A stretch of 11,664 bases of DNA, taken from assembly GCA_034096865.1 (NCBI GenBank), contig JAWQFJ010012024.1, forward strand, positions 1 through 11,664, read 5' to 3'. Every line of letters starts with the position of its first letter. Within the stretch, counting starts at the first letter, position 1. The position numbers were made by a program, and so were the translations under genes. Of this stretch, positions 1 to 7,269 are shown piece after piece. The notes beneath the pieces were generated by a model, which was not told the origin of the DNA, made no database searches, and was given only the letters and a program-made list of their open reading frames with translations. The stretch is from Theodoxus fluviatilis. Its lineage: Eukaryota; Mollusca; Gastropoda; Cycloneritida; Neritidae.

Positions 1-60
1 CTCTTAAATCTGACCAATGGAAGCAGTGTGGAGAGAGGAAGCATTCTAGTTCATTTGGGC

Positions 61-127
61 AAGGATGGATGGATGGGTGGGTGGATGGATGGATGGATGG
101 ATAGATGGGTGGAAGGATGGATGAATG
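61..127. repeat. (GGAT)n tetranucleotide microsatellite, imperfect
   Basis: This is a run of GGAT units with GGGT, AGAT and GGAA interruptions. It lies upstream of the first recognisable exon, so it is probably intronic. The flanking bases 1-60 and 128-220 show no coding signal. The same tetranucleotide occurs in the opposite orientation at 4046. Confidence 0.9.
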
Positions 128-220
128 AGACTTAGTGGCCTAGCAGCTCTTGAAGGCTATGCAGAATCATTTGGGCTCAGATAAGGAACCTTTTTTTGTC
201 ATAGTTTGACCTCTGCTTAT

Positions 221-1210
221 CATCACTCTCATCAGTATGTTGCTTTGCATTTCAGTTTTGAGTGGTGCGCCCCTCCATCACTCTCATCAGTGTGTTGCTT
301 TGCATTTCAGTTTTGAGTGGTGCGCCCCTCCATCACTCTCATCAGTGTGTTGCTTTGCATTTCAGTTTTGAGTGGTGCGCCCCTCCATCACTCTCATCAG
401 TGTGTTGCTTTGCATTTCAGTTTTGAGTGGTGCGCCCCTCCATCACTCTCATCAGTGTGTTGCTTTGCATTTCAGTTTTGAGTGGTGCGCCCCTCCATCA
501 CTCTCATCAGTGTGTTGCTTTGCATTTCAGTTTTGAGTGGTGCGCCCCTCCATCACTCTCATCAGTGTGTTGCTTTGCATTTCAGTTTTGAGTGGTGCGC
601 CCCTCCATCACTCTCATCAGTGTGTTGCTTTGCATTTCAGTTTTGAGTGGTGCGCCCCTCCATCACTCTCATCAGTGTGTTGCTTTGCATTTCAGTTTTG
701 AGTGGTGCGCCCCTCCATCACTCTCATCAGTGTGTTGCTTTGCATTTCAGTTTTGAGTGGTGCGCCCCTCCATCACTCTCATCAGTGTGTTGCTTTGCAT
801 TTCAGTTTTGAGTGGTGCGCCCCTCCATCACTCTCATCAGTGTGTTGCTTTGCATTTCAGTTTTGAGTGGTGCGCCCCTCCATCACTCTCATCAGTGTGT
901 TGCTTTGCATTTCAGTTTTGAGTGGTGCGCCCCTCCATCACTCTCATCAGTGTGTTGCTTTGCATTTCAGTTTTGAGTGGTGCGCCCCTCCATCACTCTC
1001 ATCAGTGTGTTGCTTTGCATTTCAGTTTTGAGTGGTGCGCCCCTCCATCACTCTCATCAGTGTGTTGCTTTGCATTTCAGTTTTGAGTGGTGCGCCCCTC
1101 CATCACTCTCATCAGTGTGTTGCTTTGCATTTCAGTTTTGAGTGGTGCGCCCCTCCATCACTCTCATCAGTGTGTTGCTTTGCATTTCAGTTTTGAGTGG
1201 TGCGCCCCTC
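221..1210 (+). repeat. 55-bp minisatellite spanning an intron-exon boundary, 18 copies
   Basis: The unit of 55 bases repeats without visible spacers. Copy 1 has one difference (CAGTATGT instead of CAGTGTGT) and the others look identical by eye. Each unit consists of about 35 bases of intron end, finishing in TTGCTTTGCATTTCAG, followed by the first 20 bases of the exon (TTTTGAGTGGTGCGCCCCTC). Potential acceptors therefore recur every 55 bases from 255 to 1190. Only the last copy runs on into the full exon (CCCAAGAAGG...). The homogeneity suggests recent amplification. Copy number in the real genome may differ from this assembly. Confidence 0.95.
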
Positions 1211-1250
1211 CCAAGAAGGAGAAGAACGTCCCCATTGAATGCTACAACAG
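1191..1250 (+). CDS. SMCHD1: SMCHD1-like gene, internal exon A (60 nt)
   Basis: The exon sits between CATTTCAG (ending at 1190) and the donor GTGTGT at 1251. Its first base completes a codon begun upstream, then it reads FEWCAPPKKEKNVPIECYN and the first two bases of an Arg codon. At 60 nt with the same phase at both ends, it could be skipped without shifting the frame. Its sequence joins cleanly to exon B (2537), and the combined peptide resembles SMCHD1 just after the ATPase domain. SMCHD1 is a nuclear chromatin protein needed in vertebrates for X-inactivation and repeat silencing. The identification is by recall of the family, not by a search. The acceptor of this exon is duplicated 17 more times upstream in the 55-bp array. 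A stronger-looking donor lies 81 nt downstream at 1332. Confidence 0.65.
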
Positions 1251-1282
1251 GTGTGTACTGGTAAAGTGTGTGTATGGGCCTC

Positions 1283-2136
1283 CATGTGTTACAGCAGCAC
1301 TGAACCAGTGTAGACTTTTGTGGTGCAGTCTGTGAGTAAGCCTTTGTTACAGCAGCACTGAACCAGTGTAGACTTTTGTGGTGCAGTCTGTGAGTAAGCC
1401 TTTGTTACAGCAGCACTGAACCAGTGTAGACTTTTGTGATGCAGTCTGTGAGTAAGCCTTTGTTACAGCAGCACTGCGCTGGTGTAGACTTTTGTGGTGC
1501 TGTCTGAGTAAGCCTTTGTTACAGCAGAACTGCGCTGGTGTAGACTTTTGTGGTGCAGTCTGTGAGTAAGCCTTTGTTACAGCAGCACTGCGCTGGTGTA
1601 GACTTTTGTGGTGCAGTCTGTGAGTAAGCCTTTGTTACAGCAGAACTGCGCTGGTGTAGACTTTTGTGGTGCAGTCTGTGAGTAAGCCTTTGTTACAGCA
1701 GCACTGCGCTGGTGTAGACTTTTGTGGTGCAGTCTGAGTAAGCCTTTGTTACAGCAGCACTGAACCAGTGTAGACTTTTGTGGTGCAGTCTGTGAGTAAG
1801 CCTTTGTTACAGCAGCACTGAATCAGTGTAGACTTTTGTGATGCAGTCTGTGAGTAAGCCTTTGTTACAGCAGCACTGCGCTGGTGTAGACTTTTGTGGT
1901 GCAGTCTGAGTAAGCCTTTGTTAAAACAACACTGTGCTGGTGTAGACTTTTGTGACGCAGTCTGTGAGTAAGCCTTTGTTAAAACAACACTGTGCTGGTG
2001 TAGACTTTTGTGACGCAGTCTGTGACTAAACCTTTGTTAAAACAGGTCTGCGCTGGTGTAGACTTTTGTGATGCAGTCTGTGAGTAAGCCTTTGTTAAAA
2101 CAGGTCTGCACTGGCGTAGACTATTGCATCTCAGTC
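1283..2136 (+). repeat. 58-bp minisatellite in the intron after exon A, 15 copies
   Basis: Units begin at about 1291, 1349, 1407, 1465, 1521, 1579, 1637, 1695, 1751, 1809, 1867, 1923, 1981, 2039 and 2097, counted at the ACAGCAG/AAACAAC core. Most are 58 bases apart and three intervals are 56. Each unit contains CCTTTGTTACAG, which resembles an acceptor, and most contain CTGTGAGTAAG, which contains a consensus donor. The 2-bp deletion in the 56-bp units removes the GT of that donor. Toward the 3' end ACAGCAG drifts to AAACAAC and AAACAGG, so the array is older or less homogenised than the 55-bp array. Confidence 0.95.
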
Positions 2137-2168
2137 ATCCAAGACACTTTGAAAGTGATGTTTATCAA

Positions 2169-2171
<3 letters not shown>

Positions 2172-2235
<64 letters not shown>
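2172..2235. repeat. (GA)n microsatellite, about 32 units
   Basis: An uninterrupted GA dinucleotide tract lies between the 58-bp array and the 35-bp array, within the intron between exons A and B. Open frames through it on either strand are low-complexity artefacts. Confidence 0.95.
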
Positions 2236-2239
<4 letters not shown>

Positions 2240-2240
2240 A

Positions 2241-2535
2241 ATTGTGTGGCAATACAGAGTGTGTAGACAATGTAAATTGTGTTGCAATACAGGGTGTGTA
2301 GACAGTGTGAATGGTGTGACAATACAGGGTGTGTAGACAGTGTGAATGGTGTGGCAATACAGGGTGTGTAGACAGTGTGAATTGTGTGGCAATACAAGGT
2401 GTGTAGACAGTGTGAATTGTGTGGCAATACAGGGTGTGTAGACAGTGTGAATTGTGTGGCAATACAGGTGTGTAGACAGTGTGAATTGTGTGGCAATACA
2501 GGGTGTGTAAACAGTGTGAATGGTGTGGCATTTCA
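2241..2535 (+). repeat. 35-bp minisatellite running into the exon B acceptor, 8-9 copies
   Basis: Units start at 2241, 2276, 2311, 2346, 2381, 2416, 2451, 2485 and 2520, one interval being 34. Each full unit reads GTGTGGCAATACAG followed by GGTGTGTAGACAGTG. The last, partial unit (2520-2536) has GTGTGGCATTTCAG then GGTGTC, which is the true acceptor and start of exon B. The array therefore looks related to, or fused with, the splice-site region. The unit's AATACAG is a weaker acceptor-like sequence than CATTTCAG. Confidence 0.92.
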
Positions 2536-2536
2536 G

Positions 2537-2660
2537 GGTGTCGGGGGTGCTGTGGACAAACGACAGTTTCCAAGTCAGCACCAACAAGCTGACTTTCCTC
2601 GACTTGGAGATGAAGCTCAAGGACAAAACAACAGTTTTCAGCCGCATTGTGGGATTTCAC
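2537..2660 (+). CDS. SMCHD1: SMCHD1-like gene, internal exon B (124 nt)
   Basis: The acceptor CATTTCAG ends at 2536 and a consensus donor GTGAGT begins at 2661. The first G completes the Arg codon of exon A. The exon then encodes 41 residues beginning [20 protein letters not shown] and ending FSRIVGFH, leaving phase 0, which matches exon C. The stretch with [14 protein letters not shown] and [10 protein letters not shown] is what I associate with the SMCHD1 segment following its GHKL ATPase (transducer-like region). No other frame is open with sensible composition. Exon B is split from exon A by about 1.3 kb of tandem repeats. The gene is partial in this window; upstream and downstream exons are not present. 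Confidence 0.7.
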
Positions 2661-3655
2661 GTGAGTGTTGCTTGCTTTCCTGGTGGTGTACAGGCAGTGG
2701 TTGTTGATTGGCAGTGGTTGCTCCTGGTTTGAATGTGAGGATGACACGAAGCACACAGCTTTGACCCGTATGGCTGGTTGTAACATGCATGTTACTTCCA
2801 ACTTTAAGATCAGATGCGACGCCAGCATTGCATCTACTGAAATATTCACGGTATCATTGAAAAAAAGTCGAGTTGATGGCTAATTTGGTGCAGAAAATCG
2901 ATACTATTGTGCACCTTTTATCATTTTTTTTCCTTCACATTTTCAAATTTTTATATAGAAAGAGGGTATGTGCTGGGAACAACAATTATGATGAAGTGGT
3001 GTATCATATTCATTTAGTTTATTGACAGTGTTTACATCTTGTTACAAGGATGTACTGAAGTAAAGAAATACATTTTTTTTAATGAATAGGCAACTTCTTT
3101 GTATTATTTGGGGTGGGTGGGTGGTGGTTTAGGGATTCTTTTTAATGACACACATTAGACTATATTGGGTTAATGATTGAGGAAAAACTTCCACAGACAG
3201 GCACTATATTTTCTTGACTATCAATTAGGCCTGAGTGGGTATGATAATAAGATTCTCGCTAAAACTGGCCTTGACTTATCACATGACCAATGTGTGATGG
3301 AAACAGCATCAAAGTGCTTTATTTTATCTTTCTTTAAAAAAATATATTTACGTACCTTTTGGGCAAGCAGCTGCAGCTCTATAAGCCGGTAAAATTTTCA
3401 CTCGCCACAGGTGAGCGGGTTTGAACACCCTTCGAAATGAAACTCTCCTCATTTTAATTGCCTTTGACTAACTTTGCTAGCAGTCCTAGGAATGCCTTTG
3501 ACTGACTTTGCTAGCAGTCCTAGGAATGCCTTTGGCTGACTTTGCTAGCAGTCCTAGGAATGCCTTTGGCTGACTTTGCTAGCAGTCCTAGTCCTGAGAA
3601 ACGCGCCTCTGGTGTGTCATGACTCATTGGTCTGCTGGCTTGCTCGTCTTTGCAG
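2661..3655 (+). other. Intron between exons B and C (phase 0)
   Basis: GTGAGT at 2661 pairs with TTTGCAG ending at 3655. The intron is AT-rich with T-runs and shows no coding frame of interest. It contains a perfect 16-bp palindrome at 2780-2795, a G/T-rich patch near 3110-3130, and a small four-copy minisatellite at 3459-3592. Confidence 0.7.
3459..3592 (+). repeat. 34-bp minisatellite, 4 copies
   Basis: Units start at about 3461, 3495, 3529 and 3563. Each reads CCTTTGRCTRACTTTGCTAG then CAGTCCTAGGAATG, with R/A variation between copies. The last copy is truncated at TCCTAGTCC. The array ends about 60 bases before the exon C acceptor. Confidence 0.93.
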
Positions 3656-3850
3656 GAGAAGCGGACGTCCATAGAGAGGGAATTCATCAGCTGGCTCAAG
3701 GAGTGCCATGAGAAACACGACAAGCAGGTTTTCTTCTCCAGCTTCTTGGGGCCCGTGGTCAGGACTGACCTGCCCAAGCAGAAGCAGACGCCCTGGACTG
3801 CCTACAGCAAGGTGGAATGGGACGGCAGGACTTTCCAGAAGGGACAGATG
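3656..3850 (+). CDS. SMCHD1: SMCHD1-like gene, internal exon C (195 nt)
   Basis: The exon starts after CTTTGCAG (ending 3655) and stops at the donor GTCAGT (3851). It encodes exactly 65 residues in phase 0, from EKRTSIEREFISWLKECHEK through a middle LGPVVRTDLPKQKQTPW to a C-terminal VEWDGRTFQKGQM. This order, a charged helix with WLKECHEKHDKQ followed by a VEWDG motif, agrees with my recollection of SMCHD1 downstream of exon B. Reading past 3850 gives Val-Ser-Gly then a TAG, which supports a splice here even though GTCAGT is not the best donor consensus. The next exon of the family is not visible anywhere downstream, so it lies beyond the window or beyond the inverted repeat. Confidence 0.7.
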
Positions 3851-4045
3851 GTCAGTGGCTAGGGCTGCAGGGGGCCCCGTGAGGGTTGGGGGAGAGAATA
3901 GACCCACCGTGTCTCCCTATGCGGTTCGTAAAAAGCTCATGATTAGGGACATCGTGACTTGATTTGAGCTTACTGTAAAGTATTCTAGTGAATTTTGTGT
4001 TCAATGACCTTACAAAGCCTACAAAGGCTGATAGGCTGTAAAACA

Positions 4046-4129
4046 CCATCCACCCATCCATCCATCCATCCATCCATCCATCCATCCATCCATCCATCCA
4101 TCCATCCATCCATCCATCCATCCATCCAT
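4046..4129. repeat. (CCAT)n tetranucleotide microsatellite
   Basis: A nearly perfect CCAT/ATCC tract of about 20 units, with one CACC interruption at its start. The flanks 3851-4045 and 4131-4380 show no coding signal. A run of nine G lies near 4192-4200. Confidence 0.95.
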
Positions 4130-4429
4130 AAAGGGCTGCAGGAAGTGTTGCAGTCTGACTGCCAAGAATGGCTATGGAACACATTACTGCTGGGGGGGGG
4201 ATTTTCATGCGCTACCCTGAAAAGACGGAAACAAACAGAAAAAAAAGTATGTACACACTCTAAGCAAAGAGATGAGTTGCATGTAAACGTCAACATGATA
4301 ACTGAATGATTGAAGCAGTCACATATAATAGAGGCGTCTCGTATGTGAATCTAAAGCATTTTGTCTTTTGTGCCCGGTTTTTTCAATGTCCTACATAAAA
4401 TGTTGAGTTATGTATGCAATTCACTTTAC

Positions 4430-4492
4430 CCCCTCTTTTAAGACCGATTTTCTTGATAATTTGTAAAGTCGTAGAAGAGGGGTTCCACTGTA
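4430..4492 (-). mobile_element. Possible DNA-transposon end (TA + CAGTGGAACC terminus)
   Basis: On the minus strand from 4492 the sequence begins TACAGTGGAACCCCTCTTC. A TA followed by CAGTGG and an ACC run is the kind of end seen in pogo/Tigger-like and related cut-and-paste elements, with TA as target site. The segment also holds an 8-bp stem: CCCCTCTT at 4430-4437 and AAGAGGGG at 4475-4482. I could not find the partner end, so this may be a fragment or a chance match. Confidence 0.3.
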
Positions 4493-4547
4493 GCTCAATG
4501 GTGTAGGTGTCTCTCTCCACAACTCCACTTCTTCTCCCTTGCCCGTG

Positions 4548-4553
4548 CACACA

Positions 4554-4612
<59 letters not shown>

Positions 4613-4616
4613 ACAA
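4548..4616. repeat. (CA)n microsatellite
   Basis: A CA dinucleotide tract with an ACAAACAC interruption near the start and a TCAC interruption near the end. It lies in non-coding sequence between the possible transposon end at 4492 and the interspersed element at 4710. Confidence 0.95.
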
Positions 4617-4709
4617 AGAACACATGCACCCACACACACTCTCATTGTGCCTATCCTGACCTCCAAACCCACCCCTAGCTCTCCTCAAGCACTGGGTTGT
4701 GGTTTTATT

Positions 4710-5519
4710 GACTCACATGCGAAGCAAAAGTGAGTCTATGTACTCACCCGTTTCGTCCGTCCGGGCGTCCGAAAACTTTAACGTAGGATTTTTCTCGGAG
4801 ACTATTAAGTCTATCAATACCAAATGTGGCATGATGGTGTATGATGACAAGGCCTCAAAAAACATACATAGTGACTTGTCCTTGCTTCAAGGTCAAGGTC
4901 GCAGGGGCCATAAATGTTGTCTAAAAACAGTCATTTTTCACATTTTCTCAATTTTCTCTGAAGTTTTTGAGATTGGATACCTGACCTATATATGGTATAT
5001 AGGGCAAAGTAAGCCCTATCTTTTGATACCAGTTTGGTTGACCTTGCTTCAAGGTCAAGGTCACAGGAGCTCTTCAAAGTTGGATTGTATACATATTTTG
5101 AAGTGACCTTGACCCTGAACTACGGAAGATAACTGTTTCAAACTTAATAATTATGTGGGGCACATGTTACACCTTCATCATGAGACATATTTGGTCACAT
5201 ATCATCAAGGTCAAGGTCACTTTGACCCTTATGAAATGTGACCAAAATGGGGTAGTGAACCACTAAAAGTGACCATATCTCATGGTAGAAAGTGCTAATA
5301 AGCACCATTGTGCTTCCTATGTCTTGAATTAACAGCTTTGTGTTGCATGACCTTGGATGACCTTGACATTGGGTCAAGGTCACATGTATTTTGGTAGGAA
5401 AAAAGTGTAAAGCATTTCTTAGTGTATGATGTCATTGGTAGGTTTAGTTGTTTGACCTTGACCTTGAAGGTCATCTGAAGGTCAAGGTCATATAAAGGTC
5501 AAGGTCAAGCATGTGAGTC
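4710..5519. mobile_element. Non-autonomous interspersed element rich in TCAAGGTCA motifs
   Basis: The proposed ends are GACTCACATGC at 4710-4720 and its exact reverse complement GCATGTGAGTC at 5509-5519. The left end also forms a hairpin: GACTCAC at 4710-4716 with GTGAGTC at 4730-4736. There is no credible coding frame; the longest open stretches are short and of poor composition. I counted twelve TCAAGGTCA motifs on either strand, at 4887, 5049, 5055, 5104, 5205, 5211, 5358, 5373, 5453, 5459, 5482 and 5499. Several overlap as AGGTCAAGGTCA. The style resembles a family I associate with gastropod genomes, but the class (MITE, Helitron-like or other) is not settled. No clear target-site duplication is visible. 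The true ends may extend somewhat further, for example through GGGCTTTGCCCTTCTTG after 5522. Confidence 0.55.
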
Positions 5520-5923
5520 GTATGGGCTTTGCCCTTCTTGTGTTTACTGTGAGAAAATTTAACAAAGACCGTGTATTTGTAAACAATCTCTGGAGGAAAA
5601 GTTCTTCAACCTTTAACCCTTTCTTGTTCACATGGTGAAAGTAGATTGCTACATTTCTAACTTTTGGATTTGCTTTGCTTTGCAACTGTCTGGAGACAAA
5701 TGCTTGAGTTTCCCATCCTCTGGGAGCTAATTAGCGTCCAAAACTAGTAATACGAGCTCAAAGGGACATTCTAGAATGGACCCATGCAGCCCATTCCTTT
5801 ATATGTAGCTGGACCTCAGTTGATGGGTAACACATGTGGAACCAATGCACACTCTCCCTGCCGACTTCACTGAATCTTAATAACTTGACAGATAAGCGCC
5901 TTAACAAATGTTAAGGGTTAACA
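5520..5923. other. Non-coding sequence before the inverted repeat
   Basis: I see no gene or repeat family here. A short perfect hairpin lies just before the inverted-repeat arm: CCTTAAC (5899-5905), loop AAAT, GTTAAGG (5910-5916). Confidence 0.6.
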
Positions 5924-6050
5924 AGTCACACAGGTTGAGTGGTGGCTCTTCTTGTTGTCCTTATGCATATCATTATCAGGTCAATCAGTTCAATGACATG
6001 CACTATCATGATCATCGGATTCCTCTGATGAGGGGACACCTGTCATGTAG

Positions 6051-6080
6051 GGACACCTTTGGACTCCTCCAAGGGTGTCC
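6051..6080. other. Short near-perfect hairpin
   Basis: GGACACCTTTGG (6051-6062) and CCAAGGGTGTCC (6069-6080) pair at 11 of 12 positions around a 6-base loop. A further GGGACACC lies just upstream. Function unknown; it is mirrored at 11508-11537. Confidence 0.5.
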
Positions 6081-6329
6081 GCTCGTCACAGGGACTACTG
6101 TGCTGCAGTTTGTGTGTGCCGTTTCCATGTTTTACACATATGTAGCGGATTTACGTATGATACATGTACTATGAAAAAGCAATTTCAATTTGAAGTTGTA
6201 AAATTTCTTCTCTTTGTGCGCACATACACTGATAAAGGACTGTAATTATCCCTATCAACATTTTATGTGCGTTTGTGAACAATGATGATCCTTTAGTTTA
6301 TGTTTTCATTCTCTGCTATTCTGACAGAA

Positions 6330-6411
6330 GTGTGTGTGTGTGTCTGTGTGTGTATGTCTGTCTGTGTGTGTGTGTATATGTCTGTGTGTGTCTGTGTCTG
6401 TGTGTGTGTGA
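6330..6411. repeat. Interrupted (TG)n microsatellite, left arm
   Basis: TG repeats interrupted by TCTG, TATG and TATATG. The pattern and length look identical in the right arm (11177-11258), which is notable for a fast-mutating tract. Confidence 0.9.
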
Positions 6412-6466
6412 TGCGAACATAGTTACACGTAGAAGTGCAAATTATGCAGTACAGCATTTTACTCAA

Positions 6467-6543
6467 TGACGACGCACCGCATCATATGATGCGGTGAGGT
6501 GAGCAACGGTTGACGACGCACCGCATCATATGATGCGGTGCGT
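6467..6543. promoter_or_regulatory. Pair of perfect palindromes in a 44-bp direct repeat, left arm
   Basis: The 30-base segment beginning TGACGACGCACCGCATC occurs at 6467-6496 and again at 6511-6540. Each contains a perfect 22-bp palindrome centred on ATCATATGAT, at 6475-6496 and 6519-6540. The second extends to a perfect 28-bp palindrome at 6516-6543. They lie about 180-245 bases upstream of the ATG at 6720, with a TTATAA at 6604-6609 between. This would suit a binding site for a dimeric DNA-binding protein, or an extruding hairpin. The regulatory role is inferred. Confidence 0.5.
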
Positions 6544-6719
6544 ATGTAAATTTCTTGTGTGTGTTGTAAGGGGCTCTTAACCAGTCGAGGTAGTCTAGTT
6601 CTCTTATAAGATAGTGAGGAACATTGTAGATCGTCTGTGTCTCTGAATTTGAAGAGGATAAGGCACTGCCAGACTTTGTTTACACATGTGGCAAGAGGCG
6701 CTTTCAAGGCTAAATCACA

Positions 6720-6914
6720 ATGGCGTCGCGGCAGGACGATGAGGATGTTGTTGAAATCGCTGTGAAAGAAGCATCAGATGAGAAGGACGATGTGACCCGT
6801 TTTTCCGAAGATGAAAAAGATGCAGTTTTAGAGGAGCAGATCATAGGTATAGTGCACGAACTGCTGACAGAAGAAGAGGAATCGGAAACTGATCCGTACA
6901 CGCTGTCAGCTTAG
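6720..6914 (+). CDS. Small, very acidic hypothetical protein, left-arm copy (64 aa)
   Basis: The ATG has a good Kozak context (ACAATGG). The product starts MASRQDDEDVVEIAVKEA and ends in an acidic stretch with TEEEESETDPYTLSA. By my count 23 of 64 residues are Asp or Glu, against 5 Lys/Arg, and there is no signal peptide or membrane segment. A TTATAA lies about 110 bases upstream and an AATAAA at 6990-6995, so it could be a compact single-exon gene. It could equally be the first exon of a gene continuing at 7270, since an in-frame GT (GTATAG at 6847) might act as donor. I do not recognise a family. The right-arm copy is identical in protein sequence. Confidence 0.4.
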   Translation: MASRQDDEDVVEIAVKEASDEKDDVTRFSEDEKDAVLEEQIIGIVHELLTEEEESETDPYTLSA

Positions 6915-7269
6915 AGTCGGCCTCACTCCAGTCGAACTAAATACAGGCACGCCAGACGGTACCCATCTTTGTTGCAATACTATATTCAAAATAAAATTAA
7001 CGAGATCATGACATTGATCTACAAGGATAGAGGAGACAAAGAGCGTTCTAATGATGGCAACAGTTTTTCCATTGCTTGATTAGTATTTTTTCAGCAATTT
7101 CTGTAAAAATGCCCAGAAACATGCGTCTCCAGTCGACACGAGCTAAAAATAGTGCCGTCTTCAATGAGTTAGTATTTCACAATGAAAATGATTCAAATGC
7201 ATTGAGCTCTGCCGTTCATACGCGACTGTCTCTGTCTCCGTTCTGACTCGTCCCTCTCCGTCTTTGCAG
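6915..7269 (+). other. Non-coding stretch between the acidic ORF and the P-loop pseudogene
   Basis: AT-rich sequence with a polyadenylation-type AATAAA at 6990-6995. It ends in a pyrimidine-rich tract and TTTGCAG at 7269, which looks like a genuine 3' splice site for the segment that follows. Nothing else is recognisable. Confidence 0.5.

Noticed and set aside
1087..1335. An 82-codon open frame spanning array copies, exon A and the following intron
   Set aside because: It is an accident of reading through two array copies. The true coding part is only 1191-1250, shown by the flanking splice sites and the join to exon B.
221..2535. CRISPR-like repeat arrays
   Set aside because: The 55-, 58- and 35-bp units are contiguous tandem repeats with no unique spacers, and the setting is eukaryotic.
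2121..2849. Long minus-strand frames with repeating [14 protein letters not shown] and Leu-Ser residues
   Set aside because: They are translations of the 35-bp array and the (GA)n tract. The period of 35 cycles through all frames and gives apparent open frames.
61..4129. The oppositely oriented GGAT and CCAT tracts as ends of one element
   Set aside because: Such tetranucleotide tracts are common, and no flanking sequence similarity accompanies them.
4491..4560. A tRNA-like A box (TAGCTCAATGG) suggesting a tRNA gene or SINE
   Set aside because: No B box follows at a suitable distance and no cloverleaf can be drawn. The preceding bases fit a transposon end better.
5908..6174. An 88-codon open frame at the start of the left arm
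   Set aside because: Composition is not protein-like, the start lies outside the mirrored region, and it crosses a hairpin-forming segment; there is no recognisable motif.
6275..6469. A 64-codon frame with Cys-Val repeats
   Set aside because: It is the translation of the TG microsatellite.
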